Positions 9,753 to 20,399 of a stretch of DNA of 64,000 nt are shown one piece after another. The translations under genes were made by a program, and so were the position numbers. The first letter of the stretch is position 1; every line of letters begins with the position of its first letter. Source of the stretch: Sepiola atlantica (taxonomy: Eukaryota > Mollusca > Cephalopoda > Sepiida > Sepiolidae); the NCBI GenBank assembly GCA_963556195.1, contig OY744525.1:80494040-80558039 (forward strand), written 5' to 3'. The notes below the pieces were generated by a model. That model worked only from the letters and a program-made list of their open reading frames with translations. It was not told the DNA's origin and ran no database searches.

Positions 9753-11334
9753 ATATCAAGATGAAAAAAATCTAATGAATAAACAAAATAAACCAAATGT
9801 TTCTATTATATTTTGTTTTATAGATTCTTGAAGAATGGAAGCGAAATAAAACAAAACCAATTTATTTGTTTCTTTTGTTCGACTGTTTTTCGGCTTTTGT
9901 ATATTGGACTTCTTTTTAAGTCTGGCTAAAATAATTGCTTCATCGACCAAGGTTCATTATATTGGGAAAAAGAAGAAGAAGAAGAAGGGCAGAAAAAGAA
10001 AGGCGTATAAAAAGAAAGGGTTATGAACAAGAAGAAGAAGAAGAAGAAGGTGTATAGAGAATAATAATAAGAAGAAGATAAAAAAGAAGGAGGATGGAGA
10101 ACAAAAGGAAGATGTTTTGGTCACGTGAGGAGGGGGGTAATGGTGTGAGGCGGATGTAATATCAAGTGAGACAAGACCAGGAGATAAACCCCTAGCTTAC
10201 GCTAAGATGCAAGCGTCTTGTCTTTGGCGGAAGCTGGAGAGAGAAAGAGAGAGAGAGAGAGAGAATCACCAGCCGCCAAACCTTTTTTTTCCTCTGCAAT
10301 TCTTTGGTTTGAAGAATCTAGGTCAAAAAAACGAACACGCACGCACACACACATACCTCGGCTGACCGCGTCCATCATTTATCTCTGGCATTTTGCACCG
10401 ATATCAAAAAAGACTGCCACACGTTTATTGGTGCACTCACTCGAGTGACCAAACAAAGAAGACAACACAATTACAGACGCCGGAGACGCAGACATTATTA
10501 TACTATGCGCTAGGTGACAACTCGCATACATTTTCACATCTATACTTCTCGTAGATCACAGACAACACACCGGCTCATTCAATAAGTAAATAAGTGAATT
10601 TTTTGGAATCAAAACACAAAGAAAATATTTTTGTTTTTTCTTTTTTAATTTCTTTTTTCAGAATTATTTTCTATAAATCTAGACTCTCTATTGTTTGGGG
10701 AATTTTGCAACTATTCACAGTGGCGCCGAATCACACGGAGTGCTCCAAGCTTGAACAGAGGTCTGTCGTCAAATTTTTGGTGGCTGAGACGTGCAAATAA
10801 TGTGAACCTTACAAAAGACGATGGAACGTATATGCAAAATCATATTTTAGTAAAAGAAAAAATGTTCACAAACGAATTAATTTCAAGAACAAACAAAAAG
10901 ATTTTTTCATTTTTTCAAATCTTTTTTAAAACCATGACATTACCACACACCAAAATCACAGAGCCTTCCCCCTCCCCTCCTCTTTCCCCACCCCTCCACT
11001 TTTTCACTAACAGCCATCCACATTATTTCCGTTCACCCCCACCCCTCCACTTTTTCACTCAGAACCATCCTCATTAATCTCATTCCATGCTACTGACTTC
11101 ACTAAGCCCGGACCTCATCCTGCGCACCCAGTAGTGGCTACATCTTTTTCTCATCAGCCCATCATGTCAACCCAATATGTTCACGTACTTGTATGACATT
11201 TTTCTTAAAATTATCATCCTGAGGAAGTCTTACAAATAAAGACGAAACGTTGATGAATATATAAAAAAAAAACACATCCTTTTTAGTTTTTCCTTTTCAT
11301 TTCCGATTACGTCGGATTACCTTCATCCTTCCTT

Positions 11335-11338
<4 letters not shown>
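9753..11338. other. Non-coding stretch with simple-sequence patches
   Basis: Contains GAA-rich tracts (9965-10095), a (GA) patch near 10240-10264 and CACA-rich patches. No coding motif was seen. A segment near 10725 (CAGTGGCGCCGAA) resembles an LTR/primer-binding junction, but no partner LTR was found. A hammerhead-like core lies at 11219-11248. Confidence 0.45.
11215..11255 (+). ncRNA. Hammerhead-ribozyme-like core (candidate)
   Basis: CTGAGGA (11219-11225) fits the CUGANGA core. GTCTT and AAGAC form a 5-bp stem II, followed by GAAAC (11244-11248). CATC (11215-11218) and GATG (11252-11255) could form stem I. One extra A between the core and stem II departs from the consensus. Hammerhead motifs are known in Penelope-like elements and retrozymes; activity here is unproven. 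Confidence 0.35.

Positions 11339-11387
<49 letters not shown>
11339..11387. repeat. (TA)n microsatellite
   Basis: Uninterrupted TA run of about 49 bases. Confidence 0.97.
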
Positions 11388-11389
<2 letters not shown>

Positions 11390-11480
11390 TGATGGGACGA
11401 TTCCAATATTTTTCCCGATTCCGATACAATTACCGATTCTGTTCTAAATTCCAGATTCCAATTCTGATTCTGATTCTGTC
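11390..11480. repeat. GATTCC-rich repeat fragment
   Basis: Contains repeated CCGATTCCGAT-type words shared with 13030-13098 and 18520-18610. At those two sites the words form one edge of a longer dispersed repeat beside a microsatellite or terminus. Confidence 0.5.
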
Positions 11481-11849
11481 GGGGTTCAAGACATCGCGAT
11501 GTGTGTTTACTTTTGGAAAAGACGCTATTTTGAAAAAAAAACGTAGCAGTAGCAGGAGTCGCTATTCTTTTTGCAAGTTATTGCAAAAAGAAAGAACAGA
11601 CGCCATTTTTTTTTGAGAAAATCAGCAGCAGCTGTAGTCGCCATTTTTTGTGCGATGACTTTGCGAAAAAACTGGCCAGTTTACATTTTTCCTTTTTTCC
11701 TTTATAGAATACAAATGCGATTCGCTGACTATGCAAATAACCTTACTTATATATTCAAGGCACCTTTCAACTATGTTGTATGGCGAGAGATCTATCCAGA
11801 AATCATTTGTCGAAATTAATCCTTTCCACAAGACCAGCAACAGTGACTT

Positions 11850-12760
11850 AACACAAATTCCATGAAATCTCCCGTTTTTGACTGAAAAAAAGAGTTCAGC
11901 CGGGGGGTTAGGAGACCCCTACATCCGACTGGGTGGACCAGTCGTCGAGCCAGGAAGCAGACAGCAGCAGCAAAGATACAAACAGCCCTTCTCAGGGCTA
12001 CTATAATAATGCGATTTAATCTCTTTGCTGCTGAGAAGTCAACACCTGCCTCAGCCTGCATCTCCATTTCCTGCTCAAGCTCTCTCCTGCAGTCTTGACT
12101 CCTGCAGTCTTGACTCCTGCACCAGCCCCCTGCAGTCCTGACTCCTGCACTAGCACCCTGCAGTCCTGACTCCTGCACCAGCACCCTGCAGTCCTGACTC
12201 CTGCACCAGCGGCTCCAACTCCTTTCCCTTTTTCAAACAGCCCTTATCAGGGCTAACCAACAGCCCTTATCAGGGCTACTCACATAACTACTGCGAGATT
12301 CTTTCCTCTTTTTCCCCCAGCAACAGCAAGGGTACTTTGTCAACATCCATCGACAGCTACTCAGCCTTTTCTCTCCAACGACACCACTCCTGTCGTCCAG
12401 TTTGTTGTCACCAGAGACGCCACTCCCGTCTTTCCAGTTGTTCCTGTTACAGTGACGTCATTCATCTTTCCAGCCCTTTCTCTCCAACGACACCACTCTT
12501 GTCGTCCAGTTTGCTGTCACCAGAGACGCCACTCCCGTCTTTCCAGTTTTCTCCTGTTCCAGTGACGTCATCTCAATCCCCATCACTTCTTGTTATTACC
12601 ATTTTTTATGGTAAATAAACATATCTTTCAACTGTTCACCTGTGTTTGTCCTCTCTTCTTTGTCATCGCCGTTTAACATATTCTTGCCTGTGTCTCCTTT
12701 CTTAGGTGTGAGGCTGATCAACCCCAACGGTCAGTCCTGCAACAATTCTGTTTAAATCTC
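11850..12760. repeat. Composite tandem-repeat region with CRE-like sites
   Basis: Three layers are visible. AGCCCTTATCAGGGCT-type hairpins occur at about 11983-12000, 12239-12254 and 12261-12277. A ~27-bp minisatellite with core CTGCAGTCCTGACTCCTGCA spans about 12088-12213. A ~110-bp direct duplication covers 12371-12480 and 12480-12575; each unit ends with a perfect TGACGTCA palindrome (12453-12460 and 12563-12570). An AATAAA follows at about 12613. The whole resembles the regulatory part of an LTR or retrozyme-like element, but no terminal repeat pair is visible. Confidence 0.5.
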
Positions 12761-12894
12761 TAAATATTTAGCTATAGAGTTGTTGTTTTTTTTAAATTTT
12801 CGAATTAACATAAAAACACATGTAATATGTACATATATTTTCGCAAACGTAAAAATACACTTGTGATGATCTATAGATTTTAGTTTTACTGGTA

Positions 12895-13094
12895 GTTTAA
12901 AATCAATAAATATTTATCATTTGATCATTAGTACCAGCAATGGGAGATTAAGTTTTAAACAAAACCCAATTTTTTTTTTTATTAAAAGATTCGTTTTTTG
13001 CGTCGGAAAATAGGCATACATTTTTCAATTTCAATACCGATTCTAATACCCGCAAAAGTTCCTCTTTTTCCAATTCCGATTCATCATCCAATAC

Positions 13095-13098
<4 letters not shown>
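12895..13098. repeat. Dispersed repeat shared with 18420-18610
   Basis: Both copies carry TTAGTACCAGCAATGG, then AGTTTTAAACAAAA, and end in GATTCC-type words. Class unknown; possibly a MITE end. No coding content. Confidence 0.55.

Positions 13099-13146
<48 letters not shown>
13098..13146. repeat. (TA)n microsatellite
   Basis: TA run of about 49 bases. Confidence 0.97.
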
Positions 13147-13151
<5 letters not shown>

Positions 13152-13464
13152 GTACAAACAAGAAAATCAAAAACGCTTTAATATAGAAGACAAATCAATT
13201 GTTTTTACATTCTCATATATACAAATTATATTTATATATAAAAAGACAATAAAAGAAATCTTTTTAAATACAATAGAAAATGAAGAAATAAACGCAAAAT
13301 CATCAGAAATCAATTAGAAGAAATATAAAAAAAAGTAAAAAACAAGAGGTCACTTATACATAGATTAACAAAAACGTTTATAGGAGCACATTAAAAAACC
13401 TAAACAATTATTAAGCAGTTGCACGTCAATAATTATCTGAGAACGTTATTATAAGATATATTGC

Positions 13465-13490
13465 CTGATGATTTCCTTTGGGAATGAAAC
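13465..13490 (+). ncRNA. Hammerhead-like core (weak candidate)
   Basis: A perfect CTGATGA (13465-13471) is followed by TTCC and GGAA able to pair around a TTTG loop, then GAAAC (13486-13490). A T opposite T flanks the stem. Stem I is at best 3 bp. The core words are right, but the overall fold is weak. Confidence 0.25.
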
Positions 13491-13589
13491 ATGAACGTTT
13501 CTGTGCAGCTTACTTACCATAAGTATATTTTCATACTACTATTTATATAAAGTTTGGTATGCGTATATGTGTATATATTTGTATGTACA

Positions 13590-14165
13590 GGATTCACTAC
13601 TTAACTAATTAACAGATCATTATGAATTTTGGAACAACTGCTAGGCTTAAAGGATTCGTAATGTGAGCTATATTTAGTTTAATTTAGTTTTATGCAAAGA
13701 GGGTAAAAAAAGGGTAGAATCCCTTCGTGAAAATTTCAGATACCTCTGAATTTTGTGAAATTTAAACAATAGTGATTAAACATTAATTAATAAATATTCT
13801 TTAAATTTCAGTTTCTTTGGAGTTTTTTTTTAAAGAGTTTTAGGGAAGATAATATGGGCTCAACCTCCCATTTGAAAATTCAAATATTTTAGATTTGCAT
13901 TGAATTTGACCCATAGTCACTAGACAGCAATTAAACATGATTCCATGAATGTCAATTTATTATGAAGACCTATTAAGCTTAAGAGTTAAATTTTAGAGAT
14001 TTCTAGAGTCAAAATGATGTAATAGATTTTGATCAAAATTGGAATAAGGATTCTCAACATAAGGTTTAGTATCATTATATCTTCATTTCAATTTTTCTAA
14101 AGGGACATAAAACTGGTGTGAAACAGTTCTGTTCGGGGAATTTATTTTACCAGGTATTCTTCTAG
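13590..14165 (-). repeat. ~600-bp dispersed repeat family, copy 2
   Basis: Reverse-complement match to 6335-6960 across almost its whole length, ending near TTTATTTTACCAGG. The CATCCTGGGAC end of copy 1 is partly lost. Confidence 0.72.
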
Positions 14166-14169
14166 TTTC

Positions 14170-14365
14170 ATTTGGCATAATGGTTAGGGCGTTGGCTAAT
14201 AAAATAAATATTTTATATCCATAGACATATATATATTTCGCGTTTTTATTTTACGCTAGTCAGTATGGAATTATGTAACTGTATCGCCGGTCAAACAATT
14301 CGAATCCCGGATCCGAGTATTATGAACCCCGCTCTCGTAACCATTCGGCCAGCGCGACGATAACA
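14170..14365. repeat. tRNA-like SINE heads in opposite orientation (candidate)
   Basis: On the plus strand, ATAATGGTTAGGGCG (from about 14179) resembles a Pol III box A, and a box-B-like AATTCGAATCCC lies near 14308. On the minus strand, GGCCGAATGGTTACGAG (near 14350) is another box A with GATTCGAATT as box B. Neither folds as a proper tRNA; in the minus-strand fold the anticodon loop lacks U33. I call these SINE-type promoters, not tRNA genes. Confidence 0.4.
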
Positions 14366-14469
14366 CTTTAAAATGCGAGAGAAATACACATTTCAATTTA
14401 AGCACAAGTACTGTAATTCTAAAGGTAGTTCCGATCTCTCAAGGAGAACCTTGCGATGTGACTAATTTA

Positions 14470-15140
14470 TGAATCATTAATTTTATTATTTCTCGAGCTT
14501 AAGAGAGAGAGAGAGAAAGAAAAAAAGAGAGAGAGAGAGAAATTTAAAATGTATTTAAATCAAGTTTCAGAAAGAACGATTCAAGACTGATTACGAGGTA
14601 TTTATTCGGGTTGGTATGAAGCTTAGAGAAATGTAGCCATGCTGCTAAATATACTCCTCATCAAAAATGACCAGTCTACAAAGTACTAAAACGAAAGAAT
14701 ACAATGATATACTTTCGTTGATCAATGACGAAAACCCAAATAATTGAAAAAGTTTATTTGTTGTAAACATTCCAGGGGAAAATCAGTCACTTGAACATTC
14801 AACCATTAAAATCATTTTAAATTCGTTTAAATGAATACAAACGCTCTGATGTTGTTATCATAATCGATCAACAGTTTTACCCTTCTGCAGGCAAATACGC
14901 GTTGAAGCGAATTCAGAAAATCATCATGGTAACAATATTTCCAAATATTATGAAAATCAACTTTGCAAAATCGGTACCTAGCCGAATCATGACGGCAGAC
15001 CTTCACACACAAATGACTCAATATCCTTTCACTCAGAGCTTTGTACCAATCATAAAATGTTATGATAAGCTACATTTGTGTTTGATTATTGTTACACGAA
15101 CCATGCAGTAAGGTGTTAAAGCTAAGTCCATTTTATTACT
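14470..15140. other. Non-coding stretch
   Basis: Has a short (GA)n patch at about 14502-14540 and otherwise AT-rich unique-looking sequence. No coding motif or repeat match was found. Confidence 0.45.
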
Positions 15141-15171
15141 TTATATATGCATATATATATATATATATATA

Positions 15172-15241
<70 letters not shown>
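15141..15241. repeat. (TA)n microsatellite with ATGC interruptions
   Basis: About 100 bases of TA with GC interruptions at 15149, 15173 and 15203. It borders the left pseudo-LTR of the Penelope-like element. Confidence 0.95.
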
Positions 15242-15246
<5 letters not shown>

Positions 15247-16535
15247 GTGTAGGTTTGTAATCCGAGGCTGGAGCAATGTGATATAGGTACCGGAAGGTGG
15301 AGAAGGTGAACAAAAACAAACGAGATGAGAAAACAAGAATGGAATCTCAAATCAATTTATTAATATTTCACGTAAAACACCGGAACAGTAAATAAAATAA
15401 ATAAAAACGTGGTTACTGTCAGGCAAATAAAGTTCCGGAATAAGGTAATCTTAAATTTTCGAAAGAAAAACTTTCATTATCAAAAGACCAAAAATTTACG
15501 ACCGAGTGGTCGAAAAAACGAACGAAAGAGATGCACTGATGGAATCAACTGTTGTTGACAGAATACCACAGAGAAAAAGAGTAGGTACGCAGAAAATGTT
15601 GATTATTCCTACATTAATTTAATTATATAATTATTCAGCTAAATTTATCATCTTATTAATATTTGTTTATTTATATACTAATTATTATAATTTTTTTTTT
15701 TTTTTTTATTTGATTTATTAACTTTTTTTTTAATTTTAAATTTGGGCCGTTGTGAGAATACGAACGGTCAAAGGGAGGTAACTCTGAAAACAGAATATGG
15801 TTAGAATTAAAACTTGAAAAATTTGAAATCAATTGTGGAAAGAATTAACATCATGAGAGTAGGAAGAAACCGTTGGAAAGGGATGGGGGGGAGGATTAAG
15901 AGATTAAAAACATTTAAAAAATATACACACATATATACATATAAAGTGTAAATTTCTAAATACATATTTATTTTAAAGGTATAATATTCCTAGAATTAAT
16001 TCATTTAAATTTATTTTATTTATTTATTTATTTATTGTTATTATTATTTATTTATTTATTTTTTATTTTTTTATTTTATTAAATTTTAAACTTTAATTAA
16101 GGGATTATAAATATATGCACATACATTTAGGACCGGCGGGACAGTTATAAAAGTGGGGGGCTCTCCCCAAAAAATGGGAGGGGGCCCGGTCAAACAAACA
16201 CATGCACACACAACTTCATCATTGATGACCGTAAAGTGGGGATGCCAAGTCAAAAAGTGGAGGGGGGCGCCGTCCATGCATATACACACACATACACATA
16301 CATATATACATATATATATATATACAGGGCCTACATACATATACATGAAGTGTATATTACTCCATTCTTGTTTATATTTAAGTCTAATATTATAATGTTT
16401 TACTTATTAATATGTAACTATGTAAAAATTAAAAACAGGATAAAAGGCATTGAGGTGTGGGGTGGATGGTGCTGGGCAAATAAATGGAAGAGACAAAGGC
16501 AAGAAAGTTGGGGTGGGAGTGTAAGAATGTAAGAA

Positions 16536-17170
16536 TCAGAGGATGAAAGGGGAAGACAACTCATATCTGTTATTCAAAGTTGGATGAAATTTCGAGATTA
16601 GAATAGCTTCCGAAATTCGAAGCTGACCGACATTGCGGACAGAGTTGAGAATGCGGACACTAATAGAGCGATGTGTGTTGCCACATGATATTAAGTGTTT
16701 GTGGAATGAAGAAATGTGGGTGTTAAGATGTTCTTTAATGCGTTGGTGCAGAGGCCTAACGGTGCTACCGATGTAGAACTTCTGACACTTAGCGCATTGT
16801 AGGTTGTACACTGTATAGGTGCGAAAGCAGAGGCCAGAGTTGGGGATGGGGCAATTAGCTAGAGAGCAGGGGTCCAGGGTGTAGTGGATTTTTTGGGACA
16901 AATGTTGTCGGAGAGAAGTGCCTGGGTGGGAGCTGTATGTTAAGGTTCTCACTACGTATGGCATTGCGGATAGTGGAAGTGATACGGTCGCTAAAGAAGG
17001 GGAGCTTAAGGAAGCAAGTGTGGTGTCTACGTCTTTTGGTGTTATTGAGGCTGGATATGGTAGTGAAGGGGAAACCGTTGGTTAATTTGGTCTTTTGATA
17101 ATGAAAGTTTTTCTTTCGAAAATTTAAGATTACCTTATTCCGGAACTTTATTTGCCTGACAGTAACCACG
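16536..17170 (-). pseudogene. Penelope-like C-terminal region with GIY-YIG endonuclease
   Basis: Two overlapping minus-strand frames make up this region. The upstream one (16855-17169) contains PFFSDRITSTIRNAIR, the linker after the reverse transcriptase in Penelope-like proteins. The downstream one (16536-16964) carries the GIY-YIG nuclease: VYNLQCAKCQKFYIGST (residues 52-68), Arg70 and Arg75, and Glu78-His79 in RPLHQRIKEH. A frameshift in the overlap separates them. The nuclease motif residues appear intact, but the reverse-transcriptase palm is absent, so the copy is 5'-truncated and non-autonomous. Confidence 0.85.
17089..17122 (+). ncRNA. Hammerhead-like core inside the Penelope pseudo-LTR (candidate)
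   Basis: TTGATAA (17095-17101) resembles a mutated CUGAUGA. After one extra base, GAAAG (17103-17107) pairs with CTTTC (17113-17117) across a 5-base loop, followed by GAAAA (17118-17122). The inverse copy lies at the inner end of the left arm (about 15455-15490). The position inside a pseudo-LTR agrees with the known location of hammerheads in these elements. The core is degenerate, so activity is doubtful. Confidence 0.35.
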
Positions 17171-17369
17171 TTTTTATTTACTGTTCCGGTATTTAATCTG
17201 TTTTACGTGAAATATTAATAAATTGATTTGAGATTCCATTCTTGTTTTCTCTTCTCGTTTGTTTTTGTTCACCTTCTCCACCTTCCGGTACCTATATCAC
17301 ATTGCTCCAGCCTCGGATTACAAACCTACACTTATATTTACCAGCAATGCTTCAAGAAAACTACAATCT

Positions 17370-17373
<4 letters not shown>

Positions 17374-17444
<71 letters not shown>
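17374..17444. repeat. (TA)n microsatellite
   Basis: TA run of about 70 bases. A second CA/TA run follows at about 17470-17515. Confidence 0.97.
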
Positions 17445-17445
<1 letters not shown>

Positions 17446-17469
17446 CAGATCTTAGATAAACTTAATTAC

Positions 17470-17518
<49 letters not shown>

Positions 17519-17728
17519 GATTAGTAGTAGTAGTATTTATATTAACAAATGGTGGAACTACCATAATATATGTTTCATGTGTCCTCTGTTATAACTTTTA
17601 TTATTTTAAATGTGTTTTTAAAATGGTTTTTTTTAATGTTTGTGAATTATATGAAGGATCTTGATGCTTTCACTCTAAATTTCTGTTGGTGTCCTAAGTA
17701 TATGGCGCTGAGGAAGACACATATTTTG

Positions 17729-17735
<7 letters not shown>

Positions 17736-17793
<58 letters not shown>
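17736..17793. repeat. (TA)n microsatellite
   Basis: TA run of about 57 bases. Confidence 0.97.
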
Positions 17794-17799
<6 letters not shown>

Positions 17800-18113
17800 G
17801 AATTCCTAATCTTCTCTGAAACGATCGCACGCCAGACCATTGTTGACTTTGAATTCTTGGAACTGTAATAAATAATTTTATAATTTTTTTGATTTATATA
17901 TTTATCACTATTAAAAAAGGCGGAAATTTACTGTCGAGAGCTCTTTCGACGAACATCTAAGAATGGGAACTTAAATTGCCGATGAGAATAAATAATAAAC
18001 GTTTTAAAGATATCTAATTTATTAAATTGATTAAAAACGTTTAAAAAGCAGTTAGTTTTAAAGGACAAATAAAAAAAAAAGCCAACTAACTATCTCTCTC
18101 CCCCTCTCCCTCT

Positions 18114-18116
<3 letters not shown>
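17794..18116. other. AT-rich non-coding stretch
   Basis: No coding or repeat signal recognised, apart from CT-rich sequence at its right edge. Confidence 0.4.
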
Positions 18117-18164
<48 letters not shown>

Positions 18165-18194
18165 AAAATTATAAATTCGAAATATTATATTTAT

Positions 18195-18250
<56 letters not shown>
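18117..18250. repeat. Two adjacent (TA)n microsatellites
   Basis: TA runs at about 18117-18157 and 18199-18250, separated by about 40 bases. Confidence 0.95.
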
Positions 18251-18251
<1 letters not shown>

Positions 18252-18419
18252 CTAAATGTCTGTGTTTGTGTGTTCACTCTAGAAAGAAAGGTTAGACAAT
18301 CTGCATAAAATCTAAAAGTGTATTCTTATGTAACATTTACCGGGAAGACCATGGAAGTGTTCCCGAATCCGTAAGTGCACCCCTAAAAAAAAAAATCATT
18401 AATTGATTAATCACTGAAT

Positions 18420-18610
18420 AAAAAATCATCAATAATATTTATCATTTTATCATTAGTACCAGCAATGGAAAGTTAAGTTTTAAACAAAAAAGAAATATCA
18501 AATAAAAGAATGGAAATAAGGCTAAAATTTGTCCGATTCTGATACCCCAAAATGCTTCGATTTTTATGATTCCCGATTCCGATTCCGATTAATTGTCCCA
18601 ACACTCGTAC
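18420..18610. repeat. Dispersed repeat shared with 12895-13098
   Basis: Contains TTAGTACCAGCAATGG and the GATTCCGATTCCGATT words, in the same order as the earlier copy. Confidence 0.55.
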
Positions 18611-19440
18611 AAACAGATAAACTCATCCAAGCAAGGAGACGGGGCGTCATAATAATTAACAAGAAGGAAAGAAACTACCAAATTGTAGATTTTACCGTCC
18701 CAGCAGTTCGTTTTTCCGTTTCTTTGATCTTAAGATCAAAGAAACGGAAAAACGAAGAAAGTACACGAAACTTGTCAGAGAAATAAAAGGAATATGGAAC
18801 ATGTAGAAAGTCAGTATCATACTAATAATTGTAGGCGCACAAAAAAACTGGAAAAAAAACTACATAAAATTGGAATCAAAGGGGAGTCTGAAATCTTAGA
18901 GAAAATCCCCGAATGCGGAAACCAACCCACATAAACAGGAAACGCTAACCAGCCACATAGAAAATGCAACATAAGTAAAACAGAAAGATGGAAGGAACAT
19001 CACATAAACCCAAGGGAATTGAAACTGCAAGAAATCTTATAAACTGTTACCCCCCCCCCCACACACACACACAAAAAAAAAAGGCATCAGCCTTGGCCGA
19101 TATCACACAAAATAGTCGTGAAGGATCAAGGAGGATGGAAAGACCGAGGAGTGAGAGTACTAACCAGACCTCCACTAGATGAGTGTGAAAAGTATTGGGA
19201 CCTTGGAGAGGCTTATTGCCATCCAAATTCCAGTGAAGATCAATGGTTGTTGCCAGCGAGATCTCAATGGTAAGTGACTATTGGGAAAACGCAAAGTGAT
19301 TTGCAAAGTTTATTGAAAGAAGTGGAGAGCACTGGAAATCTAGGGAGACCTGTTGTCACCCAGACTCTAGGGACTCAGTGAGTAATCTCTGATGATGACC
19401 TGTGTGAGAACTCCTAGTGAGTACAAATAATAATAATAAT
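18611..19440 (+). pseudogene. L1-like LINE 3' end: RT C-terminus plus 3' UTR, copy 1
   Basis: The coding part reads TDKLIQARR, then IIINKKERNYQIVDFTVPA, the C-terminal region of an L1-like reverse transcriptase. It is soon disrupted; around 18690-18750 an inverted TTTCCGTTTCTTTGATCTTA sequence forms a small hairpin. From about 19080 the 3' UTR follows: CACACAAAATAGTCGTGAAG, then GGCTTATTGCC, CGTTGCCAGCGAG, and GACCTGTTGTCACCC, ending in an (AAT)n tail near 19440. The same UTR recurs many times between 19 and 45 kb. Non-functional. Confidence 0.7.
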
Positions 19441-20118
19441 GGAGGTGGAAGTGGAGCCTCTGGGACATTGTAATATAAACAGAAAAACTCATCCAAGCAA
19501 GACTACCAGCCATGAAAACAGTCAACAAAAAGAAAAAAACCTGTCAAACAGATGTCGCCATCTCAACAAATCACAGAGTTAAGCTGAAGGAGACAGAAAT
19601 AAAAGTAAATACATGGAACTTGAAAGAGAGCTGAAGGGGCTACGGAACACGAAAATACCCACAATACCATAATTGTAAGAGCACTAGGAACAATCCTGAA
19701 AAAACTGAAAAAAAAATAGAATAAATTGAAATCAAAAGAGAGGCTTGATACGATGCAAACCATGTCACTGATAAAAACAGCTGGCATATCGAGAAAAGAA
19801 ATTCCTAGAGTGCAGAAACCAACCCATATAGGCAGCTAACACTGACCGAACACATTTAAGTTGAAATAAAGTATCAATCCATAAGCACAGCTTGAAGTAT
19901 AAATGGAATACATGAACTGAAAGGATCTGAAACTGCTCGGGAAGATATATAAGGAAAAAAACAATAACATGATGAAAAACAAAATATAGAAAGTGGCCTT
20001 TAAGGATCTAAGAGGATGAAAAGACTAAGAAGAGATAGCACCATCCAGACCTCGACTGGAATCCTGAGGAGGTTTATTGTCACTCAAATTACAGAGAAAG
20101 CCAACGGCGGTTATCAGT
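19441..20118 (+). pseudogene. L1-like LINE 3' end, copy 2
   Basis: Begins with AAACTCATCCAAGCAAGAC. It then gives NKKKKTCQTDVAIS and HRVKLKETE, with frames broken afterwards. AGCACTAGGAACAATCCTGAA and CAGAAACCAACCCATATAGG are landmarks shared with 18830-18950 and 39720-39900. The UTR module appears at the right end (GTTTATTGTCACTCAAATTAC). It is directly followed by an snRNA-type SINE on the other strand. Confidence 0.65.
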
Positions 20119-20360
20119 GAGTGTATTTACCTCCTCTCCAGGTGAGGTTAGACACAAGGTCAGGTCAGGTCAGGTTTTAAAAATGCTAGCACACTAGGAG
20201 AAGTGCACTCTGGCCTACAAAAAATGCCTGCAACCCCGTCAGCATTCCCCGGTAAAGGCGCCTCAGGCTATTAGTAATAAACTAACCCGTTTTCAAAGAG
20301 AGAAGGTAAAGCTTGGGAAGGTGAACATCATAGGACTGAACAGAACCATGTCTCAGCCTG
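20119..20360 (-). repeat. U2-type SINE body, diverged 5'-truncated copy
   Basis: Minus-strand copy recognised by CTCCTCTCCAGGTGAGGTTA, ATTCCCCGGTAAAGGCGCCTC and AGGACTGAACAGAACC. These match, in reverse, the body of the SINE at 33150-33530. The U2-like head is missing. Confidence 0.7.
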
Positions 20361-20399
20361 GACAGAACAAGGCTACTGTCGAACCGATTGTCGAGGACG

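Larger units (their letters stand above)
15242..17333 (-). mobile_element. Penelope-like element with inverted pseudo-LTRs
   Basis: The left arm (15242-15490) is the reverse complement of the right arm (17089-17333). Landmarks are GTAATCCGAGGCTGGAGCAA, CACGTAAAAC, GTTCCGGAATAAGG and the CTTTCATTATCAAAAGACC end. Between them lies coding sequence with a GIY-YIG endonuclease (16536-17170, minus), the hallmark of endonuclease-bearing Penelope-like elements. Pseudo-LTRs in direct or inverted arrangement are known for this group. The reverse-transcriptase domain is missing. 15491-16535 holds AT-rich sequence and two diverged ~80-bp GC-rich repeats (about 16130-16290). Confidence 0.82.

Noticed and set aside
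10690..10800. Possible LTR/primer-binding-site junction (CAGTGGCGCCGAA).
   Set aside because: No matching LTR boundaries, target duplication or gag/pol sequence could be found nearby.
12239..12277. AGCCCTTATCAGGGCT hairpins as hammerhead cores (reverse strand reads CTGATAAGGGCTG).
   Set aside because: The following bases do not give a stem II plus GAAA in the right place; they are simple palindromes.
14170..14365. Possible true tRNA gene.
   Set aside because: Box A and box B words exist on both strands, but acceptor pairing fails and the minus-strand anticodon loop lacks the invariant U33. SINE head is the better reading.
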